Assembly (NCBI GenBank): GCA_037447655.1 | Contig: JBBHKE010003256.1 | Coordinates: 130,096 to 194,095, forward strand | Direction of reading: 5' to 3' | From: Zygnema cylindricum | Taxonomy: Eukaryota; Streptophyta; Zygnematophyceae; Zygnematales; Zygnemataceae | DNA: 64,000 bases | Shown: positions 11,852-23,728 of the stretch, piece after piece | How positions within the stretch are numbered: position 1 is the first letter of the stretch | How the letters are laid out: every line of letters starts with the position of its first letter | Translations under genes and position numbers: made by a program | The notes under the pieces: model-generated | Databases searched by the model: none | Told to the model about the DNA's origin: nothing | The model's input: only the letters and a program-made list of their open reading frames with translations

Positions 11852-12570
11852 TCTCTCTTACCTGTCAAATCGTATGATACCACGGCCCCGCTTCCTCCCT
11901 TCTCCGTCATTCCCACCTCCAGTACGGCCACCAGAGCCGCAATTCCCGCCAATTTACCCGCCATTGCCACTTGCAGCCGTCACTCTTTTTCTCACTTCCA
12001 CCCCAATATTGTTTCAGGGTATAAATATCTTTCTACTGGTTCGCTTCTTAGGATAAGTGTCCCCTCCACATGTTCACGGAGAATTTGATGTTTTTGGGAT
12101 TCTTTTTTGTTTTGGTTCATCAAAAATGCGCCAGGGGTAAATATATGTTTTGGCGGTCACTTGAAAGGCGCAAGTTTGGAAGATGTGACTGCCGGTAGTG
12201 GCAAACGGACAGCAATCGTTAACGAAGAGTGACTAAAACGACAAAAATCAAACGAGTCAAAAGACCGCGGGTGGACAAATTCTTTCTCGGCGGGATATGG
12301 AAAAGGCTGCCGGAAAACAAATATTCATACAATTAACTGTACAACCCTATGCGCCAAATTCCATGGGGGAAGATTCATTTAGACAAAAAGTGGGGCTGGT
12401 TACTGGACGCGTACGTTTCGCTAGAGATCCGTACTATAATTTTTTTTTTGTCAGACGAAACATCGTTATTAGGATGCTCGAATGATGAGGGCATAATTCT
12501 TGACCGTTGAATATTTCACTTTTTTAGATGCCCGAACTGATTAATGTTGTTTTCGTGCACAGTTGGCAAA

Positions 12571-12790
12571 GGTCGCAATCGGGTACCCGAATCCGTACAC
12601 AATCCGAACCCGGCCGGCCGCGTCGAATTCAAAACGGATTCGGGTGCAAAATTTTGAGGGCCTGCCGAAATTTGGAAGGCCAACTGGATTTGGCCGGGTG
12701 ATATAGAAAAAAAAACAAATTCGGGTACGGCCTCGTAAGCAAAAAACGAAAAAAAATGAAGGTTTCGTAGGTACGTTCCACTACTGTACA
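12571..12790 (+). repeat. Dispersed repeat Y, copy A
   Basis: It starts GGTCGCAATCGGGTACCCGA and ends near ATGAAGGTTTCGTAGG. A diverged copy in the same orientation lies at 53969-54170. The shared core includes GGATTCGGGTGC, CGGGTGATA, AAATTC(G/A)GGTACGGCCT and AAGCAAAAAACGAAAAAAAATGAAGG. No coding potential is seen. Confidence 0.8.
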
Positions 12791-13154
12791 GCCAAGGTTC
12801 GTTAGGAGGCCTATTTGTTAAGAAAATCATGTGTCACTGTGTCCACGTCGAAACGTAAGAGTCCCACACGCCGTAATCGGGTATTGCAATAGGGTTTATA
12901 TGTTTAGGGTCATTTATTTTTGTGCTTTTTTAAATAAAAACAAAAACAAGACATAATTAAAATAACCCTAAACATACTGTTGCGCGGAGAAAACGAGGTG
13001 TGGCCCCAATCAGCGTGCTTGCGCGTGCAAAAAAATGCAAGGTTCAGTTCACTACCATAGTTTCCATACTATCCAACATTAGAGTACTTTGTACTCTTCG
13101 TATCGTGGAGGAAGGGAAGGTATAATGGAGATATACCACTAATTTTGTAATTAT

Positions 13155-13355
13155 TTCGGTAAGGGCGGGTATAAGGATTTGCTAAAAATCGAGTTTTAGT
13201 TAACTTTTTTTTAAATAAACGCGTATTGGATAGCGGGTAACAATTTATGAGCGTGCAATAACCCGACCGGATTTTGGGTGTTCACATTTTGAAGAAAAAA
13301 AATATTGGATTTGGGTACCTAAAATTTTAACTTTTGCGACATCTGACACTTTGTA
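13155..13355 (+). repeat. Dispersed repeat X, copy A
   Basis: It shares with 53735-53935 the series GGGCGGG, AAAAATCGAGTT, GTTAACTTTT, GGTAACAATTT, and TTTTGCGAC near the end. Here X lies downstream of Y; at the second locus X lies directly upstream of Y. Confidence 0.75.
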
Positions 13356-13564
13356 CGCGTTCGTGATGTTTCGTTTTGTGGGATGTTAAGCGAAAAATGC
13401 TGGAGTGGTCTTCACATTTTGGTCATAGTGCCTTAAAACTTCTCACAAAGGAAGACCTCCATTAGTGAAAAAGTGAGGATGTTTATAAGCCACCGTTTAT
13501 GTTCGTACTATTTCGCACCATGTTTTTCTTTTTTTTAGGGAAACATCTTTAATGGAGATCTACC

Positions 13565-14142
13565 AAGTAGTGCAAGACCTCCTCTTGGTGCGAGTCCTCG
13601 TCGTGGTGCGAGTCCTCGTCTTGGTGCGAGTCCTCGTCTTGATGCGAGTCCGCATCTAAGTGCGAGTTCTCCTCTTAGTGCGAGTCAACTACTTGGGGCG
13701 AGTCATCCTCGAAGTGTCAGTCTCTCAATGCGAGTCCTCCTAGAGCGAGTCCGCTTCCATGTGCGGGGCCACCTTCTCGTGGTAGTCCTCTTTATGGTGC
13801 GAGTCCTCCTCTTCGTGAGAGTCTTGCTCTTGGTGCAAATTCTCATCTTTGTGCGAGTCCTCCTCCTACTCCAAGTCTTCCTAATGCGAATCCTCTTCGT
13901 GTTGCGAGTCATTTTTTTGGTGCTAGTCCTCCTCTTAATGCGAGTCTTCCTCGAAGTAAACACCCCCATTTGGGTGCGAGTCCTCTTACTATTGCAAGTC
14001 CTCCTTGTGGTAAAAGTCCTCCTCTGGGTGTTATTCCTCCTCTTGTTGCGAGTCCTTCTCCTAGTGCGAGTCCCTTTCATGGTGGAGTCATCCATCTGGT
14101 GGGAGTCCTCCTTTTGGTGTGAGTCTTACTCGTGGTGCAAGC
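13565..14142 (+). repeat. 18-bp minisatellite, block 1
   Basis: Tandem, degenerate copies of an 18-base unit, consensus GTGCGAGTCCTCCTCTTG, about 32 units. One frame reads as Gly-Ala-Ser-Pro-Pro-Leu repeats, and the opposite strand as Arg/Thr-rich repeats. Neither looks like a gene: units vary freely and indels break every frame. The block ends at CAAGC (14138-14142), the left target-site duplication of COPIA-2. Confidence 0.93.
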
Positions 14143-15134
14143 TGTAACTCTACGACCTCCATTGGCCCACAGAGTATCCAACTTATATGAAGCCTCTAGG
14201 ATAGAATTTGACCTCTTAACTTTTACCCCAAATTAATGACACCCGATCAGGCAATAGTTTTGACAACCTCACCCTTGTGAGGGCCCGACTTTCCTAAGTG
14301 AGACGCAAAAAGAATCTCTGAATTTGCTCCCCTGAGCTGTAAGTTATGGCTGGCCAAAGATGGCCTATAAATACAAAAGCATTCTAGAAAAGAGGCGCCT
14401 CCAAAATTTTCTAAGTCCCAAATCTTAGTCCCTCTCTAAACCCCCTTCTACTCAAGTACCTATCCAATCAAAAGACTGTACAGTACAAGAAGGTACAGAT
14501 GCCATTGTACTTCTTGTACGACCATGGTACAGAATGGCTGACTCGTTGACTCCTGTGAACTTCTGAGCCATGGTTCCTCCCCCCCCGCAATATCCGTTGT
14601 CCACTAGAATGCTGCCACGTGCCATTCGATGATGTCCCCTCCATAAACTGCCAAACGACCACTTTGGTTCTTTGGCTCCACTATGAGCCGTCCGATTGGT
14701 GGCGACATTTAATTCCGTCTGTTCAAAATAAATGTTGTTTTGTACATTCTGTGCATCTCGTTTATTTCGTGCGTTTGGGTAGGTACCATGTTCATGTCAT
14801 TCCGTAATTCGTTAAATGGAATATGTCTGGCAGCATATCTTTAAATAGAAGTCACACCCCATGTATGTAACGCTTCATCAAGACCTAACGGTTACGACGG
14901 ATACCTACAGTGTAAAGTGGTCATCATTGGTCATCTTGTAGGAGCTAGGATCAAATCCTAGTCTGAACGCCTATCTTTTGCAAGGGGTTTTGCCTCCTTC
15001 TCCCTTAGCCTGCCTCCCTGTCTGCCTAAGGCAACCATTGCTGTCTGCTAGTCCTCAGTGACACCACAAGTATAAGGACCTTAGTAAAACCATAGACCGA
15101 GAAAGAGAGAGAAGATAAAATACCTTTTTTAACA
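14143..15134 (-). repeat. COPIA-2 3' LTR
   Basis: On the minus strand it opens TGTTAAAAAAGG at 15134 after the polypurine tract and ends GAGTTACA at 14143. On the plus strand TATAAATA at 14365-14372 is the complement of the LTR TATA box, beside a conserved GCCATCTTTGGCC block (minus strand). It is 992 bp against 968 for the other LTR. Confidence 0.92.
14365..14372 (-). promoter_or_regulatory. LTR TATA box (COPIA-2 type)
   Basis: Minus-strand TATTTATA in the context GCTTTTGTATTTATAGGCCATC. The same block occurs in the LTRs of COPIA-4 (about 23353-23360 and 31568-31575) and in the second COPIA-2 LTR near 19735, while the surrounding LTR sequence has diverged. This fits the core promoter of the element transcript. 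Confidence 0.6.
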
Positions 15135-15150
15135 CTCCCCTTATTTTCTA
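15135..15150 (-). other. COPIA-2 polypurine tract
   Basis: Minus-strand AGAAAATAAGGGGAG directly precedes TGTTAAAAAAGG, the start of the 3' LTR. The same tract precedes the LTR of COPIA-4 and recurs at 49872-49890. Confidence 0.85.
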
Positions 15151-15309
15151 ATCTATCTTTTGTTTCAGTCGACACTTTTTTCTAAAAAATACCATTTTGG
15201 GAGAAGGAACTAGTTTAGTCATCATGTCTGCTACCATTTCCCCATCCAGTCTATATTCCAAACTAATTATTATATTATCAACCTTCTTTGTAACAAAGCT
15301 CAATCTGAT

Positions 15310-17000
15310 ATCCATGTGCTTCGCTTAAAAGTGATGCTTTGGGTTTGCTGCAATTGCAATTGCAGCTTGATTATCACAAAATATTTTTTGCATTCCATTC
15401 TTCATATAACCAAGTTCTTTCAACAATGATTTCACCCACATTAACTCTTTCACAGCCGAACAAGAGGCCATATACTCAGCCTCCATGGTGAACTGAGCTA
15501 TCACCTTTTTCTGCTTCCAGCTCCAATAGCAAGCCCTATTGCCAACATACAACACATATCCAGATGTACACCTCCTCATCGGAGCATTTCCATAACTAGC
15601 ATCACTCCAAGTGATGATCTCAGTGTTATCCTTTCCCAAAGGCATCCACAGTCCTCTCGTTCTTATCAAGTACCGCATGACTCTCTTGGTCGCTTCCCAA
15701 CCTTTCTTCCTAGGATCATTCAGACTCTTACTTTATATTCCTACAGTTGCTACTATATCACGACAGGTAAAGTTAATAAAATAGATCAAACTACTGACAA
15801 CCTGTCAGTACGGAATATTTTGCATAAACTGTGTTTCCTCCAGTCTTAACTCATCATCCAAGACCATAACTCCCCTTTCTAACTCCCCTCATTTCCCTTC
15901 TTTAAATCCATTGGAGTTGTACCATTTTTTTGCGTTATCCATTTGAATATTTTCAAGCATGTTTTCGATTGCCTCTTTTTGAGTTAGTCTAATTATTTTC
16001 TTCTCTCTATCCCTCTCTATTTGAATTCCCATAATATATTTTGCTTCCCCCAAATCCTTCATTTCAAATCTACTCTTTAGATCCTTTTTGAATCCATTAA
16101 TTTCTCCATTGATTTACTCAAAACAAGCAAATCATCAACATAGATGGCAATGCAAATTAAACCTTCCTCATACTCAAATAGATAGATGGAATGTTTCGAG
16201 CTGATTCGTATATATCCCAAATTTGTCAAAAACTCGTCCAGCTTCTTGTTTCATTGGCGTGGAGCCTGCTTCAGTCCATAAAGGGACTTTATCAGTCTAC
16301 ACACCTTATTTCCTTCTCCTTTCTCCATAAACCCTTCAGGGTGTCACATGAAGATCTCTTCTTCGAATTCTCCTTGTAAGAAAGCAATTTTGATGTCCAT
16401 TTGGTGCACTTCTATGTCTTTCCCTGTCACCTGACTAAGTAGAATCCGAAAGGAGGGAAATCTAATTACCAGAATGAAGGTCTTCTCATAATCGATCCCT
16501 TCCTTCTCTGTGAATCCTTTAGCAACTAATCAGGCCTTGTACCGCTTGATAGTGTTATCCGGGTTTTGTTTCAGCTTAAATACCCACTTGCATCCAATCA
16601 AGTTTCTAGCCGGGGGACACTCTACCTGCTCCCATGTGTTTTCTTCCATAATGGAAGCCATTTCATCATTAATACTTGTCATCCATCTACTCCGTTCCGG
16701 ACTATTAATTGCGTCCGAATAATTTGGGGTTCACTCAAATGTGACAGCTTAGTTACCTTGTTATTCACTTCTTTTTCTTGAAGTCTCTTGCTACTTCTCC
16801 TCCCTCCTTCAAAATTTGATGCCGGAATGGAAGGTAATCTCGGATTTCTCCAAATGACTTCATCTTCTCCCCTATCCGTGGAGTCCATCTCTGGTTGTTC
16901 ATCATCCATTTCTGGTCTTTCCGTATCCACTCCCTCGGTTTGAACCGGAAATTGTGGCTCCAAAAGAGAGTCATTCTCGGTCAGATTTTTCTCTTCATCT
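15310..17000 (-). pseudogene. COPIA-2 reverse transcriptase and RNase H (many breaks)
   Basis: Pieces in several minus frames give the full order: KWVFKLKQNPDNT (near 16590-16550), HQMDIK (about 16410), YGLKQAPR (about 16270), YVDDLL (codons about 16131-16142), SRFEMKDLGEAKYI, then RNase H with TWSDASYGNAPMRRCTSGY (about 15620-15560) and FTMEAEYMASCSAVKELMWV. Stops and frameshifts are scattered throughout. RNase H ends in CDNQAAIAIAANPKHHF. Confidence 0.88.
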
Positions 17001-17249
17001 GCAAAGTCTGGCTAAACTGAAGTTCGGTTAAAAGAATTTGAATCTAATTCACTTTCGGATTCAATTCTAATTCTGACCGGTTTAATGTATTTTAACGGGA
17101 TCTAATGACTTTCCTTCATCCATAACTACTCAATGATATACTAGGATGATATCTTCTTTCCCGAGATAATAAATTCTATATCCGTTTACATTTTCATCAT
17201 ATTCAAGTAAGTACCGGGACTTTCCCCTTGCATCTAACTTCTAATCAGA

Positions 17250-17955
17250 TTTTTTTGTATTTAGACTAAAAACTTGACTTCTGAACACCTTTAAGTGTGA
17301 GATATTCGGTTTTCTCCCGGTCCATCTTTCATAAATTGTTTGACCTTTCACCGCCGAGGTAAGGACTCTATTGTTAAGATAATTAGCATAGTTCATAGCT
17401 TATGCCCAAAAGCGTTTTCTTATCTTTTTATTTCGATAGCATACTACGGGCGCTATCACTTAATGTCCAATTTAGTCTCTCAGCTACACCGTTTTGTTCC
17501 GGATTCTTTAGAACATTCTTTTGGTGTTGAACCCTTTCCTCTTTCAAAAAATCCTCAAACTGATTAGTAGTGTATTCCCCCCCATTATCACTCATCACTA
17601 TCTTTATAGGTGTCTCGTGAAGCTTCTCACTCCATGCTTTATACTCTTTAAAATAAGTCGGTGCCTCAGAATTATTTTTCAAGAAGTAGACTCTAGAATA
17701 CTTAGACCTATCATCGGTAATAGTAAGCATAAATCTTTTCCCTCCAACCAACGTCACTTTGGTCGGTCCCCATATGTCAGTATGAACTAGATCCAGGACT
17801 TTTTCACCTTTATAGGTTGGAGTTTTTGGGAAAGGTAATCTGCCGGCCTTACCTTGAGCACATCCACTACAGTCATCCAAGGTCTCATTATCTCCAAAAT
17901 GAATTCCCTCAACTACTCCCATTTTCTTCATTTCTTTTAATCTATCTAGATGCAC
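17250..17955 (-). pseudogene. COPIA-2 integrase
   Basis: The open stretch 17955-17428 holds CSGCAQGKAGRLPFP (zinc-binding Cys pair), HTDIWGP (first catalytic Asp), MSDNGGEYTT (second Asp) and NGVAERLNWTL (catalytic Glu). The C-terminal part continues below 17428 in broken frames. The preceding stop falls between the His and Cys halves of the zinc-binding region. Confidence 0.88.
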
Positions 17956-17967
17956 ATGCCCTAATCT

Positions 17968-18460
17968 TCAATGCCAAATCATCAAGTCACTTACACCGAC
18001 ATAGTAAACTCCCGTTTTTTCATTACTTAAATTCAGCCTAAACATTCCTTGGGTACCCATTTGAGCTGTGAAATATGTTTCATCCTCATAGCTAGCAACA
18101 AAGCCTTCTTTCTTAGTATTAGTATCAAAACCCTTTTCATCTAAGACTAACGTAGAGATAAGATTTTTGTTCAACTCTGGAATAAAAAGGACATTAGAGA
18201 AAGTGACTATGGATGTCTTACCTTCAACTATGACTTTTAGATCAACAGATCCCACTAAACTAGTAATCACTATTCTCCCATCCCCATACTTTATCTTTAC
18301 AGTAGGGATCATTCTCATTTTGGTAAACACATGTTTCTCTCTACACAATTGCATAGAGGCACCTGAATCAATAATCCAACCTTCTTTGGGAGCTTCTTTC
18401 ACTCCGCCAAAGGCACACTTCTGCTTTCTTGGATTCTCCGGCTCGGTTTTCACCTCTAAC
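17968..18460 (-). pseudogene. COPIA-2 aspartic protease
   Basis: The active-site motif WIIDSGASMQLC is intact, followed by YGDGRIVITSLVGSVDL and LFIPELNKNLISTLVL, which match the protease of COPIA-3 closely. The frame ends at the gag-pre-integrase boundary (DLMIWH). Confidence 0.88.
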
Positions 18461-18469
18461 TACTCGTTG

Positions 18470-19546
18470 AGGAGAAGTTCTCCATCATCCTCATCGGAGT
18501 CCTCTCCCTTTACTTGTGTTGCCACAATTGCCTTCTTCTTTCCGCCGGCCGATCAACCTGTCCCCCCCTCTTTATGTCTCATCTTTGTCAACTTAGTACA
18601 CTCCGCCATGTAATGTCTCGGCTTCTTACAAAAATGATAAAGCCCCCTTTGAGGCCTGTATCCTGATTCATCCGATGGATTTCCTCTCCCTCCTCCTCTA
18701 AAGTTTCCATAAGGTTTCTTGGAATCGTGATTCCTCCAGTTAATTCCAGCCGCCAAGGCTTAACCACTCTTTCCTCCTCTCCGAATTTTAATGGTATTTT
18801 CCTGAACCAAAGTCATTCCAACAACGGAATTCCAAATTCATCGATGATCTGGCAAATCTTAAACCTTGTAAACAATGATCTCATACTCATCGGGCAGTTT
18901 CATTAGCATAATATTAACCATTTTCTTTCTTGGTCTCCGTATTCCAGCACTCTCAAACTCCATAAATAATTCGGACAAGTCATTGGAAAAATCAAGCATC
19001 TTTCCTCCTTTGTAAACATATGCTTGCACCTTATGATATGCCTGCTTCTAGTGCTGAATCGTACCACTTGTAAATATTTACAAGAGCCTCCCACAACTTG
19101 GCCGCCTTGTCCACATTTAGGTGAGGAGTAGCAACTGTTTGAGTAAGATGCCCGAGGATAAAATGATTTGCAACTGTATTGTTGAAGTCCTGGATTTTAG
19201 TATCATTTGCCTCGCTTTTATGAAGAGCCACTACGGGTACCGATCTAGTAGCTATCCATGTGAGTTTCTCCTTACCCTTATCCTTCTCTTTGTCAAACAC
19301 GATGCTTTCTCCATCATCATCTACCTCCTCTGCCTCCGCAAATCCTTGTGAGAATCGAGCTCCTCCAAACCCAGGTGAAACTCCCAATTTTGTAGTTGGT
19401 CGCCGCACACGAACACTCACAATTCCCCATAGCCGTTTTTCAAAGAGTGCACCCCTCATCATATTTTCTAAGTATACGAACCCCGTTCAATTGAAAATAA
19501 ACACCCTAGAGGGTAGGCCCATAACGTGTAACTTTGTGATCTCCAT
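18470..19546 (-). pseudogene. COPIA-2 gag; start codon inside the 5' LTR
   Basis: An ATG at 19546, 20 bases inside the LTR, opens MEITKLHVMGLPSR and then meets a stop. Homology resumes with ALFEKRLWGIVSVRVRRP. The zinc knuckle at about 18640-18600 reads HFCKKPRHYMAEC and has lost the first Cys. Several stops separate the pieces. Confidence 0.82.
19512..19526 (-). other. COPIA-2 primer binding site (internal initiator tRNA-Met)
   Basis: Minus-strand CGTTATGGGCCTACC starts directly after the CA end of the LTR. It differs at two positions from the complement of the initiator tRNA-Met anticodon region (GGTTATGGGCCCACC). Confidence 0.75.
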
Positions 19547-20494
19547 TGGCCCACAAGGTATCCAGCTTATATGAAGCTTGCCCTATTGACTTTTACCCCA
19601 AATACGTGACAACCGATTAGGTAATATTTCTAACCAACCTCACCCCTGTGAGGGCCCGACTCCCTTGAGTCAGACGCAAAAATAATTTTTGAATGTGCTC
19701 TGCTGAGGAGTAAGCTATGGCTGGCCAAAGATAGCCTATAAATATAAAAGCATTTTGGGAGGGAGGTGCCTCCAAAATTGTCTAAGTCCTAAATCCTAGT
19801 CCCTCTCAGAACCCCCTACTACTGAATTACCTATCTAATTAAGAGACTGTACAGTAGAAGAAGGTAGAGATGCCGATGTGCATCTTCGACAGTCATGGTA
19901 CAGCATGGCCGTCTCGCTGACTCCTGTTAGTTTTTGAGCCATGGTTCCTCCCCCCCGCAATATCCGTTGTCCACTAGTATTTTGCCACGTGTCATCTTGT
20001 GATGTCCCCTGCGTAAACCGCTAAACGACCACTCCGGTGCTTCGGCTCCATTGTGAGCCGTATGATTGGTGGCGACATTTAATTATGTCTCTTCAAATTA
20101 AATGTTGTTTCGTATATTCAGTGCATCCCGTTTGTTTCGTACGTTTGGGTAGGTTCCATGTTCATATCATTCCGTAATCTGTTAAATGGAATATGTCTGG
20201 CAGCATATCTTTAGATAGAAGTCACACCCCATCCATGTAACGCTTCATCAAGACTAAACGGCTACGACGGACGGCTACGCTGTACGGCGGTCATCCAGAA
20301 GGAGCTAGGATCAAATCCTAGTCTGGCCGCTTATTTTTTGCAGGGGCTGTGCCCCCTGCACCCTTAACTTGTCTACCTGTTTTCCTAAGGTAGCCATGGC
20401 TCTCTGCCAGTCCTCAGTGATTGCAACAAGTATGAGGTCCTAAGTAAAACCATAAACTCTCAAAGAGATAGAAGATAAACTACCTTTTTCAATA
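19527..20494 (-). repeat. COPIA-2 5' LTR
   Basis: Homologous to 14143-15134 along its whole length. The inner end AAAGTTACA is canonical. The outer end reads TATTGAAAAAGG where the partner has TGTTAAAAAAGG; that choice puts CAAGT as the target-site duplication next to it. Confidence 0.9.
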
Positions 20495-21509
20495 CAAGTT
20501 TGCTTTGTGGTGGCATTTATCCTCTTGATTTGAATCTTCCTCGTGGTGCGAGTCCTCCTCTTAGTGCAATACCCCTTCTGAGTTTAAGTTCTCCTTGATG
20601 TTTGAGTTCTTTTCATGATGAGAGTCCTTTTATTACGAGTCCTCCCCTTAGTGGGAGTTGGCTTCATGGTTGAGTCCTCAACTTGATGCAAGTCCTCCAC
20701 CTCGTGTGAGTCCTCGTTCTGGTATGAGTCCTCTTTGTAGTGCAAGTCACCTTTTTCTGCGAGTTCACCTTCTAATTCGAGTCCTCCTCTTTGTTTAAGT
20801 CCTCCTCTTAGTGCAAGACCCCCTCTTAGTTCGAGTCCTCATTTTGGTGCAAGTCCTTCTCTTGGTGCGTGTCCGCTTCCTTATGTGAGGCCTCCTCTCT
20901 CCTCCTCTTGGTGCGAGTCCATGTTTAGGTGGGAGTCCCACTCTTCGTGCAAGTCCTCCTCTTGGTGGGAGTTCTCCTCCTGGTGTGAGTCAACCTACTA
21001 CTGCGACACCAACTTTTGGTGGAATCCCTTCTCTTGGTGCGAAACTTCCTCTTGGTGGAAGTCCTCTCCCTAAAACAAGTCCTCCTCCTGGTACGAGTCT
21101 GCATATTGGTGTTAGTCCTCCTCATGCAAGACCGCTTCTTGGTGCGAGTCCTCCATCCTGTTCAAGTCCACCTCGTAGTGCCAATCCTCCTCATGGTGCC
21201 AATCGTCTTCCCACTGCGAGTCCTTTTCCTTGTGCGAGTCTTCCTCTTGTTGCGAGTCCCCAACTTTCTGCTACCTGATAGAGCGAGTCCTTCTGCTAGT
21301 GTGATTCCCCCTCTTTGTCTGAGTTCTCTTCTTACTGTGGTTCCTCCTCCAAATGGGATTCCAACCTTTGGTGTGAGACTTATTCTTGCAATTCCTCCTC
21401 GTTGTGCGAGTCCTCGTGGTGTAAGTCATCCGGCTAGGGGGAGTCCTCCTCTTGGTGCCAATCCTCTTTTTGGTGAGAGTCTTATTCTTGGTGCAAGTTC
21501 ATTTCCTAG
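20495..21509 (+). repeat. 18-bp minisatellite, block 2
   Basis: The same degenerate 18-base unit as block 1, about 56 units, with stretches such as GGTGCGAGTCCTCCTCTT. The left edge is the COPIA-2 duplication CAAGT, and the right edge is CCTAG (21505-21509), the left duplication of COPIA-3. One frame stays open for about 175 codons by repeat composition alone. Confidence 0.93.
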
Positions 21510-22590
21510 TGTAGAAATTAATGGTTTTTTTAGTATTTTCTAGGTTTGAACATGTAAAATAAAATGCAGAAAAGATGCAGAGACAGTCTGCCTCTAAGTC
21601 CGCTCTTCAACTCCCATAGTTGTCGCAAGTCCTCTCTTCAACTCCCACACTTGTCGCAATCACTAAAGGTTAGAGAGGGAGCTAGAGCCATGGGTGCCTA
21701 TGCTGTTCAGAGAGAGAGACAGGCAGTAGTTTTTTGGTAGGTTTACCAAAAATCACTTGACATACCCAGGATTTGATCTTGGTACCTACCGTCCGTCAAT
21801 GTCAACAGTAGTCGTTAGGATTGTCTTATAGTCTAGGACCTGTGCAGAGGTATATAGGGTTTGTTAAATATTTAAAGACGTACACATAGATAAATTCAAT
21901 TAACGGCTCGAATAGACTTGTGGCACATAGACACATTTAGAGTATAAGTACGGCTTACGGTTCTTCCCGAAACAAATACCGCGCATTTATTTCGATGGCG
22001 AAACAAATATCGCGCATTTATTTTTCGATGGCTAGAGAGTTGAAAGCTGGTTTTTATCGAACGGCCACGATAGGTGGCGAGATCAAAAATAGGCGTTTTG
22101 GCATTTTTCGGTCATCGCCATGTAAAGTGATATGTGGCACAACCTCATTGGCTTGCGACATCTCTGGAAAATATCGAAACAAATCCAGATTTGGCAAACG
22201 TTTACATTTTTGCCATGTCGTACGATGGCTGTACAGATTGTACAATGCATCTGTACCTTTCTTTACGACATAATATTTTGATTGGTGCAATACTTTAGTA
22301 CCAAAGAGGTTAAGAGAGGGATTTATGACTTAAAAAATTTGGTAGGTAGCTGCTCTCTCCGAGGGTGCTACTGTACAAAAGGTCAAATTTGACCCTTCAT
22401 AACTTACTACTCAAGGGTGCAAATTTAGAATGTCTTTTTGCTATCGACTTAAGGGAGTCTTCTCATCACAATGGTAAAAGTAGTTAAAGTTTTTGTCTGC
22501 CAGGGTGGCGATTATTCTTATTGAAACACAAAGGGGTGAGGGATATCTTAAGGGTGTCGTATGTGTTGCTTATTTTGAGGACCTATGGAG
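21510..22590 (+). repeat. COPIA-3 5' LTR, main part
   Basis: Homologous to 46900-47918. It opens TGTAGAAATTAATGG. Two short tandem duplications (near 21603-21660 and 21965-22030) make it longer than the 3' copy. It stops at TGGAG, where COPIA-4 entered; the last 14 bases lie at 31950-31963. Confidence 0.9.
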
Positions 22591-23728
22591 TGGTAAAATT
22601 CATGTATTTTCTAAGTCTGAATAGGAAAGTAAAAGGAGGAAGTCAGTAAAGGCAACGTGTTTATTTCTCCACTCTCTAGTCCCCATACTTGTTGTAGTCA
22701 CTCAAGATCACAGAGAGAGCCAGAACCATGGCTAATTATGTTGTCCAAGGAGACACAAAATAAGCTAAAAACATAGTATGTACCATTAAGGGCCGTCGGC
22801 ATCAAGATTTGATCTTGGTACCTACCGTCTGTTAGAGAAAGCCGGTAGCCGTTAGCTTAATACTGTAGTATAGGAAGAATGCTAATATATATTGTGTACG
22901 ATAGATATTTAAATGTGTACACGCCAAGATTCCATTTAACTGATAAAATGGAATATTAAAGCATAAAACCCACTGTACCCTATATACCGTACAAAATAAA
23001 TGTTATGGACATTTATTTTGACGGTCCGTATCAAAAGCCAATTTTGATCTCAGCCATGGTGCGAGCCGAGATTCCGGAATGGCCGCCTTGGCGGTTTTTG
23101 GACGCCAACACTCTTGGAGACACTTGGCAACATCTTACGGGTTTACAGAATCCCCAGAGTGCATGATAACAAGTCCGAATGTGACATATGTCACATCCAT
23201 GGCCATGCCGTACAGAAAGTACTCCAACACATGTACTTTTATGTACGGTACTGTCTTGTGATTGCTACCGTACTTCAGTAGTAGAGGGTTTAGAGAGGGG
23301 TTTAGGACTTAAAAAAATAGAAGATAGGCGCCTCTCTCCCAAAGAGCTTTTGTATTTATAGGTCATCTTTGGCCAGTTATAACTAATTGCTCAGGGGAGA
23401 AAATTTAGTGATTCATTTTGCTGCGGACTAAAGGGAGTCCACGCTACATAGGGGTGTAGTGGGTCATAGATTTTTCCTGCCAGGGTGGCGGCATTTATAA
23501 GGGAAAGTCAAAGTGGGGGAATGTGTCCAAATACTCATATTTTAACTTTGCATTATGAGGGGGAACTGAGCACATATAAAGTCTTCTTTCACAAGGTGAA
23601 GCTGTATAGGGGTTTTGACTGTCACGGTGTTAGTCATTTGGGTTTTAATAAACTTGGAGTCGGCACTATCTAGATAAGCTTCTTTGGATCTGCGATTTTT
23701 GTGGGGAAATGGAGCCCTTAGAATTTCA
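22591..23728 (+). repeat. COPIA-4 5' LTR
   Basis: 1138 bp from TGGTAAAATTCATG (the partner has TGTTGAAATTCATG) to GAATTTCA. It has TATTTATA at about 23353-23360, and a gag ATG at 23709 inside the LTR. Confidence 0.92.

Larger units (their letters stand above)
11852..13564. other. Intergenic DNA with dispersed repeats
   Basis: No gene recognised. It contains repeat Y copy A (12571-12790) and repeat X copy A (13155-13355), listed separately. The rest is AT-rich with runs of T and A. Confidence 0.55.
14143..20494 (-). mobile_element. COPIA-2, complete but decayed Ty1/copia element
   Basis: Two LTRs (14143-15134 and 19527-20494) flank a minus-strand gag-PR-IN-RT-RH region. The target-site duplication is CAAGC (14138-14142) and CAAGT (20495-20499), one base apart. 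Removing the element joins block 1 of the 18-bp minisatellite to block 2. The LTRs differ at many positions and the coding region has numerous stops, so the insertion is old. Its sequence is close to COPIA-3 and COPIA-4. Confidence 0.93.

Noticed and set aside
13703-14095. Arg/Thr-rich basic protein on the minus strand
   Set aside because: Antisense reading of the minisatellite.
16191-19574. Several plus-strand frames of 60-150 codons within COPIA-2
   Set aside because: Antisense shadows of its integrase, protease and gag.
20985-21543. Proline-rich repeat protein (Gly-Ala-Ser-Pro-Pro-Leu)n, also at 47751-49169
   Set aside because: The 18-bp minisatellite is open by composition. Frames change repeatedly through indels, there is no ATG context, exon border or flanking domain, and the antisense frames are equally open.
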